Shown: positions 8,022 to 15,153 of the stretch, in pieces
Position numbering within the stretch: position 1 is the stretch's first letter
Layout of the letters: each line of letters opens with the position of its first letter
Origin: a virus
Direction: 5' to 3' (one strand)
Virus record (IMG/VR): IMGVR_UViG_3300017923_000005
Span: 1-40,288 of that record
DNA length: 40,288 nt
Notes under the pieces: model-generated
What the model was told of the DNA's origin: nothing
Database searches by the model: none
Seen by the model: only the letters and a program-made list of their open reading frames with translations
Made by a program: the position numbers and the translations under genes

Positions 8022-8870
8022 TTAACCTGGCTTTGTATATTCAGGGCAAGTATCCGCATAGCTGCACCATTCACAGTATTTGCCCGGCACAGGGTCAAAA
8101 TTTCCGGCTGTCAACTTAGCTATAAATTCGGAGTACATATTCTTAATTCTGTTTTCTACGCACTTAAACTCATCACTATCTCTTTCGAGCTTCGAATTCA
8201 GGTCAATATCCTCATCAGGTAAATACGCACCTCCATATTGGATCATATTCAATTTTTTGTTCCTTAAAAAGAGATAATACACGTAGGTTTCAAGCTGAGA
8301 CTTCGCTTCTTCGGCGTTAGACTCAGTCTTGCCATGAGACTTATAGTCTATAAGCATTGCTTTCGTCTTTTTAGGTGTTTCGGCGTAGAAATCTACATAC
8401 CCATAGAAGAGGCGCTTTTTAAAAGGGACAGCGGGGCGAACACCACCCGCTTTGTCCACGCAAATCTGCAACTCGGGCAGCACATGCAATTTATATCCGT
8501 TTATTGCTTGTAACAATTTTATAAATACATTTTCAGTATTTATTCTAATTGCCTGCGCCATACAGTATTCGTCGTAAGTAAGCTTGAATTGCTTCTGTAC
8601 CTGTACCCAGGTTAAATCGAAATCTATCGCGTCTTCTTCCCACCCAAACGACTGACCTTTATTCAAACAATGCTCAAGGACTTTATGCACGAAAGAACCT
8701 ACTACCATTACTTCTTTTTGAGGAGCTTCCGCACCTTTAGTAAATTCAATGTACCTTTTTAAGTATTGGCGAGGGCATTTCAGGAGTGTCTTTATTTTTG
8801 AGTAGGATAAGGGGAGTGTTTTTTCATACGTAGCTGAATTACTTAATATTTTTTGTATAGTTTCATCCAT
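8022..8870 (-). CDS. PD-(D/E)XK exonuclease, RecB/Cas4-like with Fe-S cysteines
   Basis: This is a 282-residue nuclease of the PDDEXK_1 group (RecB C-terminal, AddB and Cas4 relatives). The N-terminal block S-Y-S-K-I-K followed by LKCPRQYL supplies one cysteine. A GYVDFYAE strand and the LIDYKSHGK strand give the D...D-x-K active site, and QLETYVYYL is the usual following helix. The C terminus has CEWCSYADTC, completing the four-cysteine 4Fe-4S pattern. The frame opens at 8930, but ATG 8870 has GAGGG at the right distance and the earlier part would overlap the HU terminator, so 8870 was chosen. It probably resects DNA ends during replication or recombination. A related protein is encoded at 12119-13039. 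Confidence 0.85.
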   Translation of the reverse strand: MDETIQKILSNSATYEKTLPLSYSKIKTLLKCPRQYLKRYIEFTKGAEAPQKEVMVVGSFVHKVLEHCLNKGQSFGWEEDAIDFDLTWVQVQKQFKLTYDEYCMAQAIRINTENVFIKLLQAINGYKLHVLPELQICVDKAGGVRPAVPFKKRLFYGYVDFYAETPKKTKAMLIDYKSHGKTESNAEEAKSQLETYVYYLFLRNKKLNMIQYGGAYLPDEDIDLNSKLERDSDEFKCVENRIKNMYSEFIAKLTAGNFDPVPGKYCEWCSYADTCPEYTKPG

Positions 8871-8888
8871 ATTTCCCTCGTTGTATTT

Positions 8889-8936
8889 TAAAAAAATAAG
8901 TGGAGTGCTGCAGCTTGTAGCATACAGCACTCCACT
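8889..8936 (-). terminator. Strong terminator after the HU-like gene
   Basis: AGTGGAGTGCTG (8899-8910) pairs perfectly with 8925-8936. On the minus strand this 12 bp stem is followed by TTATTTTTTT. It starts seven bases after the HU stop codon, so the nuclease gene downstream receives only read-through or its own transcript. Confidence 0.85.
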
Positions 8937-8942
8937 TTATTG

Positions 8943-9197
8943 CTAAGACCTGTTCAGCCGCTTATATCCCACCTTTGTTTTGGCGGGAATACTGATTTGT
9001 TCACCTGTCTGGGGGTTCACCCCATTACGTGCCTTGTACTCTTTGCGCACCATCTGATGCGGACCGAATACGCACTTACCGTCCTTAAGGGCGGAATCGT
9101 ACATGAAGTCAAGTACGAAGGAGAACATCTTCTCCGCCTCGATCTTTGTAGTTCCGAAGTTCTCAGCGAAGTAGGCTATACAGTCGGCTTTCTTCAT
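8943..9197 (-). CDS. HU/IHF-family DNA-binding protein
   Basis: This is an 84-residue histone-like protein, close to the usual 90. It shows the family's helical N-terminal half with a KKADCI start, followed by the beta arm signature ARNGVNPQTGE with the P at the arm tip, then ISIPA...V.YK. HU proteins bend DNA and bind with little sequence preference as dimers. A phage copy may compact the genome or assist origin opening, attP recombination or promoter control; none of these is shown here. ATG with AGGAG five bases upstream. A strong terminator follows, so it may be expressed to higher levels than the nuclease gene behind it. Confidence 0.93.
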   Translation of the reverse strand: MKKADCIAYFAENFGTTKIEAEKMFSFVLDFMYDSALKDGKCVFGPHQMVRKEYKARNGVNPQTGEQISIPAKTKVGYKRLNRS

Positions 9198-9224
9198 ACA
9201 TTCTCCTAATATTATTGAGGTTAA

Positions 9225-10139
9225 CTAGATGTCGAATTCTTCGACGTTTTCTTCTGCTGTGTTGGCTTCGTCAGGGTTCTCATTGTCAGGCGTGTCCACT
9301 TCATAGTCCACATCCGTAGCTTCCCCCATGGCTTCTTTAGCCATCTGCTCCTGCTTCAGGCGCTGTGCTTCCATGGCCGGCTGAAACAGGTTTTCGTAGT
9401 ACCACTGAGCCATAGGAATATACTTGGACGGGTTGTCATCCTTCGCATAGACGAAGTCCATGTTAAGAGATACATAGGTTCCTTCGTTTTCCAGACTCAT
9501 CCGGATCACATAGTCATTGATGCTCTCTCCCTTCCTCCGGGCCACGTTCTTCTTGAGCTTGTAGCTCTTCTTGAATTTGTTCCAGGCGGAGATCTGAGTT
9601 CCCTTAAACTGAATTTCCAGGGGAAGCATGTTGTCTATGTCCAGGAAACCGACCTTCATAACCTCGGCGCATTCCGGCTTTTGTCCATTTACCCATTTGG
9701 CTTTCGGGCATTCCGGCTTGAAAGAGGGCGTTCCTCCAATATCCATATAGGTACCGCACTTCTCAGCGTAAGGAGCTGTTACCGACAAAGCCGGGTTTTC
9801 CCCATCTGCGGAATAACACAGGAGCTCGGTGTCATCCGTATTAAAGTCTCCCCACATTCTCCGCATACGGGATGTGACGACTATCGGTAAGAGCCTCAGC
9901 TCTGGATAAAATTCCTCCATTTCAGTAAGGTAGAATTCCCCCACATGCCCCTTGAACAATTCCTTGGACTCAGCTTTTTTCAAATGACCAGGTTGCACAA
10001 TCTGAGCGTGGAAGATCACGTCCATAAGCGGGAACACTTCTCCTGCTAAATCTATAGAGGGGCCATCTTCATTTTCCACGACGGCTACCTGATTGTTCTT
10101 TTCATCAGTACCGCCCACAAAAGCTAAATCTTTCGTCAT
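9225..10139 (-). CDS. Candidate ssDNA-binding or replication accessory protein with acidic tail
   Basis: This 304-residue protein has no motif I can assign firmly. Residues about 35-250 look like a mixed alpha/beta domain with four spaced cysteines, two of them in ECPKAK and PECAEV about 17 residues apart, which suggests a metal ribbon. The last 35 residues are strongly acidic and end in EENVEEFDI. This tail type is typical of phage single-stranded DNA-binding proteins (T7 gp2.5-like), which use it to contact polymerase and helicase. The position between HU and the divergent regulatory region, at the head of the replication block, fits an abundant early protein. The start ATG has AAGGAG eight bases upstream. 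The ssDNA-binding role is inference. Confidence 0.75.
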   Translation of the reverse strand: MTKDLAFVGGTDEKNNQVAVVENEDGPSIDLAGEVFPLMDVIFHAQIVQPGHLKKAESKELFKGHVGEFYLTEMEEFYPELRLLPIVVTSRMRRMWGDFNTDDTELLCYSADGENPALSVTAPYAEKCGTYMDIGGTPSFKPECPKAKWVNGQKPECAEVMKVGFLDIDNMLPLEIQFKGTQISAWNKFKKSYKLKKNVARRKGESINDYVIRMSLENEGTYVSLNMDFVYAKDDNPSKYIPMAQWYYENLFQPAMEAQRLKQEQMAKEAMGEATDVDYEVDTPDNENPDEANTAEENVEEFDI

Positions 10140-10159
10140 AAGATTTACTCCTTAATTAG

Positions 10160-10233
10160 TTAGTTAAATTTTTCTGCCTTTCGACAGCTCCGATAAGCAC
10201 AACAAGGAACTATGTAGTTTCCGGGCATAAAAA
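10160..10233 (-). promoter_or_regulatory. Leader element with a possible 22-residue leader peptide
   Basis: The 14-mer TTTTTATGCCCGGA (10220-10233, minus strand) occurs a second time at 25479-25492, also in the 5' leader of a minus-strand gene. Both leaders then carry a related GWCGAAAGRCAG stretch before the gene. Here the embedded ATG opens a 22-codon frame (MPGNY...CCAYRSC) that stops in the TTAG tract. At 25487 the frame is only six codons, MPGVCS. This may be a shared regulatory leader rather than a true protein. Confidence 0.3.
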
Positions 10234-10281
10234 TTAAGACCTTGATGGGAAAATCGAAGCTAGTGCACTCTGTACAGCTAT

Positions 10282-10296
10282 TTCTTATAACATAAA
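10282..10296 (-). promoter_or_regulatory. TGTTATAAG promoter-like motif upstream of the ssDNA-binding candidate
   Basis: Minus strand reads TTTATGTTATAAGAA, about 140 bases before the start of the gene at 10139. The core looks like an extended -10 element (TGNTATAAG). No TTGACA-like -35 is seen 17 bases upstream. It is nearly identical to the sites at 29176 and 32513. Confidence 0.45.
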
Positions 10297-10461
10297 TACT
10301 TGGTTATTTTTGTAGATTAAATTGTTTTTATCCTTATATTTTAGTTAGTTAAAATTTAATTGTACTAAATATTTGATTATGAGTTTAAGTAAAGCCTAAT
10401 ATTCCGAACCTTTATACACAATACTACCCTAAGTAGTTGTAGTGCTTGCCGATAATCAACC

Positions 10462-10489
10462 TTGAGGATTTTGGGAAATCTGCTATAAT
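10462..10489 (+). promoter_or_regulatory. Sigma-70-type promoter facing the sigma-like gene
   Basis: TTGAGG (10462-10467) and a perfect TATAAT (10484-10489) are separated by 16 bases. Transcription would start about 100 bases before the ATG at 10597. This looks recognisable by host RNA polymerase, so the sigma-like gene could be expressed before any phage polymerase is made. Confidence 0.55.
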
Positions 10490-10596
10490 GTATTTTTATA
10501 TAAACGAAAAAAAAATGAACCTTACCCCTTAATTTTTCCTAAAAAAGACTTATAATATATCACTTAGTCAATTTAAAAAAGGCAGAGGTTTTGTGT

Positions 10597-11592
10597 ATGG
10601 ATGCTTCGAAGGTTAAGAAAGGCGTGGCGAAAGATATTTGTGAGTTTTATTCACGGGGGATACAAACAACCAAATATCAAGGTACTAACTTCAATGACTA
10701 CATAAAAAACAAACAGGTTGTTACTGAGTCTCTTGATACCTGGTTGAGAGAATATCTCTATGAAGAGATAGCCGAAGATAGAAAGAAAGAACTCCGCTCA
10801 AAAGTTTTGTCCAACGTGTTTTTCCTTATTATACACGAAGCTAAGAATTGGAATTTATCCAGTACTGTATTTGAAGAAGCTGTTCAGAACGCGTGTATTG
10901 CAGTAGTAGAAGCAATGGATAAATTTGATCCTTCCAAGAACGTAAAGTTCTCAACCTTTATTATGCAGTTCCACGTAATAAAAACGGCGTTTAGGGAAGC
11001 CATTAGTTCGCATTGTGTAGTCAGAATGCCTGGTGGGATAAATAAGAAAACATCAGCTAAAGCCAAAAATCTTACGATCTTTGAGGTTAATCCGGATTCG
11101 ACAAAGCACCATAAATACACGGATGAAGAGGATTACGGGACAAAGAATGGTGTAGTTAGCGGGGTTAATTCTATATTATTTTTTAACGACGCAAAAGAAG
11201 AATGCGTATCTGCTAAAAATGAAGAGGATAACGACAACCAGGCGAAGTCTTATGATACCCAGTTTGTAGAGGAATTTGTTTTTAATAGCGCGGTTGGTAA
11301 TGATAATTCCCAAAAAAGTTTGGAAAATCAATTCTTCGCTGGTGAGATAAAAGATCTGTGCGAGAAGGCGCTTTGCACCGATGAAGCCATGCTAACCGAT
11401 AATGAGAAATTAACCTTGAAACATAAATACGGGCTTCTGGGCACTCCTGTTTTGCGAAACAAAGAAATTGTCAGCCTCTTAAAGTCGCAAGGAACAAGAG
11501 TGTCAGAACCCCGTGTGTGCCAATATAGCAAAAACGGGCTATATAAGCTCAAGAAGTTTTTTATAAAACATGGAGCCGACATAGCCCCATAA
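10597..11592 (+). CDS. Sigma-70-like RNA polymerase sigma factor
   Basis: This is a 331-residue protein. Residues about 90-150 match sigma region 2: EEAVQNACIAVVEAMDKFD, then VKFSTF, then a helix ending in VVRMP. A polar linker at 160-255 lacks a recognisable region 3. Residues about 270-325 fit region 4: LTLKHKYGLLGTP, a helix with KEIVSLLKSQG, and the recognition helix VSEPRVCQY...LYKLKKF. It should direct a polymerase to phage promoters, plausibly the one whose beta/beta' fusion is encoded at 20506. The frame also opens with TTG at 10591, but ATG 10597 has AGAGG eight bases upstream. It is isolated between leftward genes. A 10-base sequence at the ribosome binding site is repeated inverted at the stop codon. 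Confidence 0.85.
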   Translation: MDASKVKKGVAKDICEFYSRGIQTTKYQGTNFNDYIKNKQVVTESLDTWLREYLYEEIAEDRKKELRSKVLSNVFFLIIHEAKNWNLSSTVFEEAVQNACIAVVEAMDKFDPSKNVKFSTFIMQFHVIKTAFREAISSHCVVRMPGGINKKTSAKAKNLTIFEVNPDSTKHHKYTDEEDYGTKNGVVSGVNSILFFNDAKEECVSAKNEEDNDNQAKSYDTQFVEEFVFNSAVGNDNSQKSLENQFFAGEIKDLCEKALCTDEAMLTDNEKLTLKHKYGLLGTPVLRNKEIVSLLKSQGTRVSEPRVCQYSKNGLYKLKKFFIKHGADIAP

Positions 11593-11607
11593 CCTCTGCC
11601 GTATATT

Positions 11608-12030
11608 TTACTCAAGTCTACGAATGCCCTGGAGCAGCTTATAGTGGTAATTGTCGAAGAATAATACATGACACTTCGGACAAACTATCACCAAAGTATC
11701 CAGGGCATTTTTCTTTTCTTCCTCTGTAGCTCCGGGGGGAGTTAACAGTAATCCTACAGCGTCCATATCCTTGGATATTTCACATCCACAAGCAGGACAA
11801 ATTTGTGAGAGTTCTGCTGCTTCGTCTATGCAGTTATCACACAGGATTTCATCTTCGCCGTAGGTATAAGCTTCTTCAGTCAGCTTCTTTTTACATCTTG
11901 AACAGTTGATGACATTGAACTTCTTTGTCTTTTCTTTCTTAGTGTTGTTGTCATTTCCGTTATTGGAGTCGTTAGATTCTGCTGCCCCGCCAGATTTGTT
12001 AGAAATTACGTTTGCCATAGTTCCCCCCAT
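11608..12030 (-). CDS. Zinc-ribbon protein of unknown function
   Basis: This is a 140-residue protein. A Ser/Asn/Lys-rich, probably disordered N terminus (about residues 10-42) precedes three CxxC pairs and a lone cysteine. The pairs CSRC and CDNC form one treble-clef or ribbon, and CPAC with a near-following C plus CPKC form a second. The metal ligands are clear, the role is not. A nucleic-acid or protein adaptor in the adjacent nuclease-ligase set is possible. GTG at 12054 is the longest start. ATG 12030 has GAGGTG six bases upstream and was chosen; ATG 12018 after GGGGGG is also possible. Confidence 0.75.
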   Translation of the reverse strand: MGGTMANVISNKSGGAAESNDSNNGNDNNTKKEKTKKFNVINCSRCKKKLTEEAYTYGEDEILCDNCIDEAAELSQICPACGCEISKDMDAVGLLLTPPGATEEEKKNALDTLVIVCPKCHVLFFDNYHYKLLQGIRRLE

Positions 12031-12118
12031 TTTTAACACCTCGTTCCCCCTCACCTATTGTTATTTTTGTTAGCTACCTACATAACTAATGGTTACGTAA
12101 GTAAATAAAAGTAATAAG

Positions 12119-13039
12119 TCAACTAGCTAAGTCAAAAACTTTGGAACCTCCTCGATTACTCCCACGACACAAATGCCAGTACCCGCACCAAGTTTCGTTA
12201 CAGCACCAGCTACTCGGGTCGCAAGGCATAAAAATGCCGGAGTCTATTGTCTTAGCTACGTCCTCAATCAAATTTTCCAGGTGATCAAACTCCTCACCGT
12301 TGAATCTATGCCTCAGCAGCCGAAGATTTGAATTGATATCCTTGGTCGAAGACTGAAGCTGAGAGGCCTCTTTATCGTCTTTTTTCGGCAAGTCTTTAAC
12401 CTTCTTTTCCGATTTAACCAAATTGGTAATCTCAATATCTTTTATTTCGGTAGCCAATGCGTAGATATTAAACTGTAAGCTGTTTATCAACTGGTTGATA
12501 TTCCATTTCTTTTTTGTTACCTTATAATCAGATACAACCGTCTTTATCCTGTCGTCGTCCGCAAGTTTTTCATTAAAGGCCTGCTCTTCCTCCATAGGGT
12601 ACCTGACCAAGTCAAGATATCCCAGGACCTCGACACCGCATCTAGATTCATACCTTACCTCATCTTCTACAAGTACAGGGTCCACATACTTGCCAACGGT
12701 AGGTATATATGCGTCAACGGCGTTCTTTATATGAGTCCGGGCCAACTTTTTATCGTCTACCCGTACTTCTATATCTTCCTCTTGAGTTTTTTCCTCAAGA
12801 GTTTCCTCCGCCAGCTCAACCACCATATCTTGAGACATCCGGGTAGGGCTGCCCGTGAGTACGTCTTTATAATATTCCTCAAAAGCGGAATGCACGACCG
12901 TTCCAGACAACATAGCTATATTCGGAGGTAGGATAATACCATCCACATACCGAAATTTGAATTGTTTAGGGCAGCGCAGCATTGTAGCTATCGAGCTGGC
13001 CGATAGGTACGGTTTTGGCAGGTTATATTTGCACGACAT
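12119..13039 (-). CDS. Second PD-(D/E)XK nuclease, RecB/Cas4-like with Fe-S cysteines
   Basis: This is a 306-residue nuclease of the same architecture as the one at 8022. SASSIATMLRCPKQFKFRY is the N-terminal block with the first cysteine. GTVVHSAFEEYY is the conserved helix. VLGYLDLV and VVSDYKVTK supply the acidic and D-x-K catalytic residues, with QLINSLQFNIYAL as the following helix. C-terminal CNETWCGYWHLC completes the four-cysteine cluster. It is clearly diverged from the first copy, so the two are probably old paralogues or separate acquisitions with different partners. ATG with GAGGTG six bases upstream. It sits just downstream of the ligase, 26 bases away, suggesting a shared end-processing operon. 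Confidence 0.87.
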   Translation of the reverse strand: MSCKYNLPKPYLSASSIATMLRCPKQFKFRYVDGIILPPNIAMLSGTVVHSAFEEYYKDVLTGSPTRMSQDMVVELAEETLEEKTQEEDIEVRVDDKKLARTHIKNAVDAYIPTVGKYVDPVLVEDEVRYESRCGVEVLGYLDLVRYPMEEEQAFNEKLADDDRIKTVVSDYKVTKKKWNINQLINSLQFNIYALATEIKDIEITNLVKSEKKVKDLPKKDDKEASQLQSSTKDINSNLRLLRHRFNGEEFDHLENLIEDVAKTIDSGIFMPCDPSSWCCNETWCGYWHLCRGSNRGGSKVFDLAS

Positions 13040-13065
13040 TATTTCACCTCGTATTTCTTTTTCAA

Positions 13066-14328
13066 TTAAGCAGCAGGACTGAGATCCTTAACCGTTTTAT
13101 CTTCATGCACCTTTACGAATCTTGGGAATTGAAATTTCCCGGTAGGGAACCTGTTATCGTATTTAACTTCGATTACACACGGAAATTCCCACAGACTCGG
13201 CTCCGCATCAGCATCTTCAATCCCGGAACCAACTGTACCCAGATCTTTCCATGTCCCGTCCGGTAAATATTCCCCGATTTTAAGCGCTCCGATAACACCC
13301 TGCCTATCTCCCTTACCCTCGACCCAGTCATAAGCAATTACATCCATTTCCTTGGACACTTTTACTTTATAAGCAGCCCTGCGTTTAGGCTTACCGTTGA
13401 ATGACACTTCCATTTTCTCATCAAGCATCCAGGCAACCAGCCCTTCATACCTGTCGCCGGTATCTTTCAGAAAAGCCTGGGCCTCGTCCAAGGTAGTAAA
13501 CGGCATGGGTTCAGGTGCAGTCAGTCGTCCGACCAAGTCCTGTATGTACGTTTTATACATTTCATCATAAGTATGAGTCTCCCATATAGGCTTGCCATCA
13601 TAGTAAAGCACTCCGAATACGACCGCGTACACAGGGTGCCTTTCCTGACGACGAAGAGACTCCGTTTGGTCTTCTTTGAGCTTACCTTCTAGAGTGTCCT
13701 TTTTAGCTATCTCCGAAATACGCTTGAAACTCTCCATGTGCGTCAAATACTGTTTGGACTCTAAACATACAGGCACAGTAAGCTCCGAAATAAGCACAGT
13801 TCCTGCAGGGAAGTTTTTCTTTTTTACATCCTCGACAATGTCGGGGTACTTCGCGGTATGATCATCCATGCGCCGGGTATAGATCCGTACCTCGCAGTCC
13901 TTATCAATCAGGATATAATGGCATAAGCCGTTGTATTTCATAAAGAATTTGCACCTACCTTTATCAATCTTGGCAGGTGCCAATTTTTGAATAGGCTTGC
14001 TGCAACAAAACTCAGTAGGTAGGTACGTAAAATCCAAGCCCTTCACTTGCTCGGATTCCGAAACTTGGTCCGGGGTTCTGTACCCCTCTTTTTGTTTCTT
14101 AGCGACAAGCCGATCGAATCTCTCAATAGATGCTTCTTCCGGAGTAAGTTCGTTTGACTTGCCCTTATTTACATAGTCGTAGGTATGGCTCGTTTTCTGG
14201 GTCTTTCCGCCGACAAGACCCCATTCCCTATGCAGGGTAGGGGGTTCCAGGGTGAGTTCAATAAATTTAGTCCGCCCAGTAGAACTCGGTTGTTCCAGCC
14301 TTACAAATCTGCTTTTTTCAGTACTCAT
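13066..14328 (-). CDS. ATP-dependent DNA ligase with N-terminal WGR domain
   Basis: This is a 420-residue protein. Residues about 20-85 are a WGR domain (REWGLVGG, then a long helix rich in Lys/Glu), a DNA-break-sensing module best known from PARP proteins. Residues about 105-400 are a nucleotidyltransferase of the ATP-dependent ligase type: adenylation motif KYNG (K131-G134), the RRMD segment near 152, motif III LISEL (E182), a motif IV-like YEGLVAW and motif V YKVKVSK. The classical motif I is KxDG; the third position is Asn here. The lysine nucleophile is present, so activity is likely. It would seal nicks left by the phage polymerase and the 5' nuclease. ATG with GAGGTC five bases upstream. 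Confidence 0.9.
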   Translation of the reverse strand: MSTEKSRFVRLEQPSSTGRTKFIELTLEPPTLHREWGLVGGKTQKTSHTYDYVNKGKSNELTPEEASIERFDRLVAKKQKEGYRTPDQVSESEQVKGLDFTYLPTEFCCSKPIQKLAPAKIDKGRCKFFMKYNGLCHYILIDKDCEVRIYTRRMDDHTAKYPDIVEDVKKKNFPAGTVLISELTVPVCLESKQYLTHMESFKRISEIAKKDTLEGKLKEDQTESLRRQERHPVYAVVFGVLYYDGKPIWETHTYDEMYKTYIQDLVGRLTAPEPMPFTTLDEAQAFLKDTGDRYEGLVAWMLDEKMEVSFNGKPKRRAAYKVKVSKEMDVIAYDWVEGKGDRQGVIGALKIGEYLPDGTWKDLGTVGSGIEDADAEPSLWEFPCVIEVKYDNRFPTGKFQFPRFVKVHEDKTVKDLSPAA

Positions 14329-14346
14329 CTTGACCTCGCTTTTCGA

Positions 14347-14384
14347 TTGGTTAGTTGGTTGGTTAATTAGTTAGTTAATTAATT
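14347..14384. repeat. TTAG/TTGG tetranucleotide tract upstream of the ligase
   Basis: Nearly 40 bases of GGTT, TTAG and TTAA units fill the gap between the ligase ribosome binding site and the end of the transglycosylase gene. This tract has the highest share of TTGG units in the window. Confidence 0.55.
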
Positions 14385-14398
14385 TGATACACAAACAG

Positions 14399-15136
14399 TT
14401 AATTAGATATTTTAGTACTATATATGTATATCTCTCCCAAAGCCTTGCATGTTTTCAGGTAGTGAGAATTTTCATTCCCGCCGTAATACCTTGTTAAAGC
14501 GTATTTTACAGGGTTTTCGAACTGCTTATCCTTGGCATGGTTCAAGTACTTGCTGAGAATATACCCGCCGGCCATTATGTTTTTATGAGGGTCGTACAGA
14601 TCATCCTTTGAATCCAAAACACCCAGTTTTATTAAGTTTTCTTTGTCATTATCGGTATTTACCCATGTGTCTATATGTACCTGGGTTAATCCGACAGCGT
14701 CTGCTTCAGAAACTACCTGGTAATTATAGTCTGATTCTACGTCCATCAAAGCAATTAGTACCCCGGCGGGTATTCCATACTTTTTAGAAGCTACCAAGGT
14801 ACTATCCACTATCATCTCAGCCAGAGCAGGGAACACCTTTCTGTTCTTTTCCAATATGTAATTCACAAGCACTTCTCGAGGCAAAGCCCATTTACTAGTT
14901 ACTTTGTCTTTGGCGGCCTTTAAATCCTTTTTAAGAATTGTTATTTCTTCGCGGTAGGTATCAACTCGGCTCTGCAACTTTTGCACATCCCTGCTCAGAT
15001 TTTTAGGTTTGTCAGGAATTGCAAACGCTATCGCTACGACGAAAAATACAAGAATAGCACATAAAAACGTGTAGTATATTCGCAAACCTATATTTTTACC
15101 TTTACTTTCTTCATTATTACAGTAAGAACCAAACAT
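14399..15136 (-). CDS. Membrane-anchored lytic transglycosylase (SLT domain)
   Basis: This is a 245-residue protein. Residues 19-40 are one long hydrophobic segment after a short charged N terminus, which suggests an N-in signal anchor. Residues 45-80 are a predicted coiled coil. Residues about 105-240 are a soluble-lytic-transglycosylase-type domain: VESDYNY with catalytic E134, the AVGLTQVHIDTW block, the GGYILSKYL helix and ALTRYYGG near the end. It should cleave peptidoglycan from the outer face of the cell membrane. It lies in the replication/recombination block rather than with virion genes, which argues for a role in the infected cell rather than in the tail. ATG with AGGAG seven bases upstream; the SNF2-like gene ends 17 bases before it. 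Confidence 0.87.
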   Translation of the reverse strand: MFGSYCNNEESKGKNIGLRIYYTFLCAILVFFVVAIAFAIPDKPKNLSRDVQKLQSRVDTYREEITILKKDLKAAKDKVTSKWALPREVLVNYILEKNRKVFPALAEMIVDSTLVASKKYGIPAGVLIALMDVESDYNYQVVSEADAVGLTQVHIDTWVNTDNDKENLIKLGVLDSKDDLYDPHKNIMAGGYILSKYLNHAKDKQFENPVKYALTRYYGGNENSHYLKTCKALGEIYIYSTKISN

Positions 15137-15153
15137 ATATCGCTCCTATAAAT

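Larger units (their letters stand above)
10140..10590. promoter_or_regulatory. Divergent regulatory region between leftward replication genes and the sigma-like gene
   Basis: These 450 AT-rich bases hold no convincing protein gene. From left to right they contain a TTAG tract (10152-10170), a possible 22-codon leader (10160-10228), the TGTTATAAG motif (10282-10296), a second TTAG tract (10340-10358) and a sigma-70-like promoter facing right (10462-10489). A second TATAAT lies at 10551-10556 without a good -35. The region could also house a replication origin; I see no iterons that would argue for it. Confidence 0.5.
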
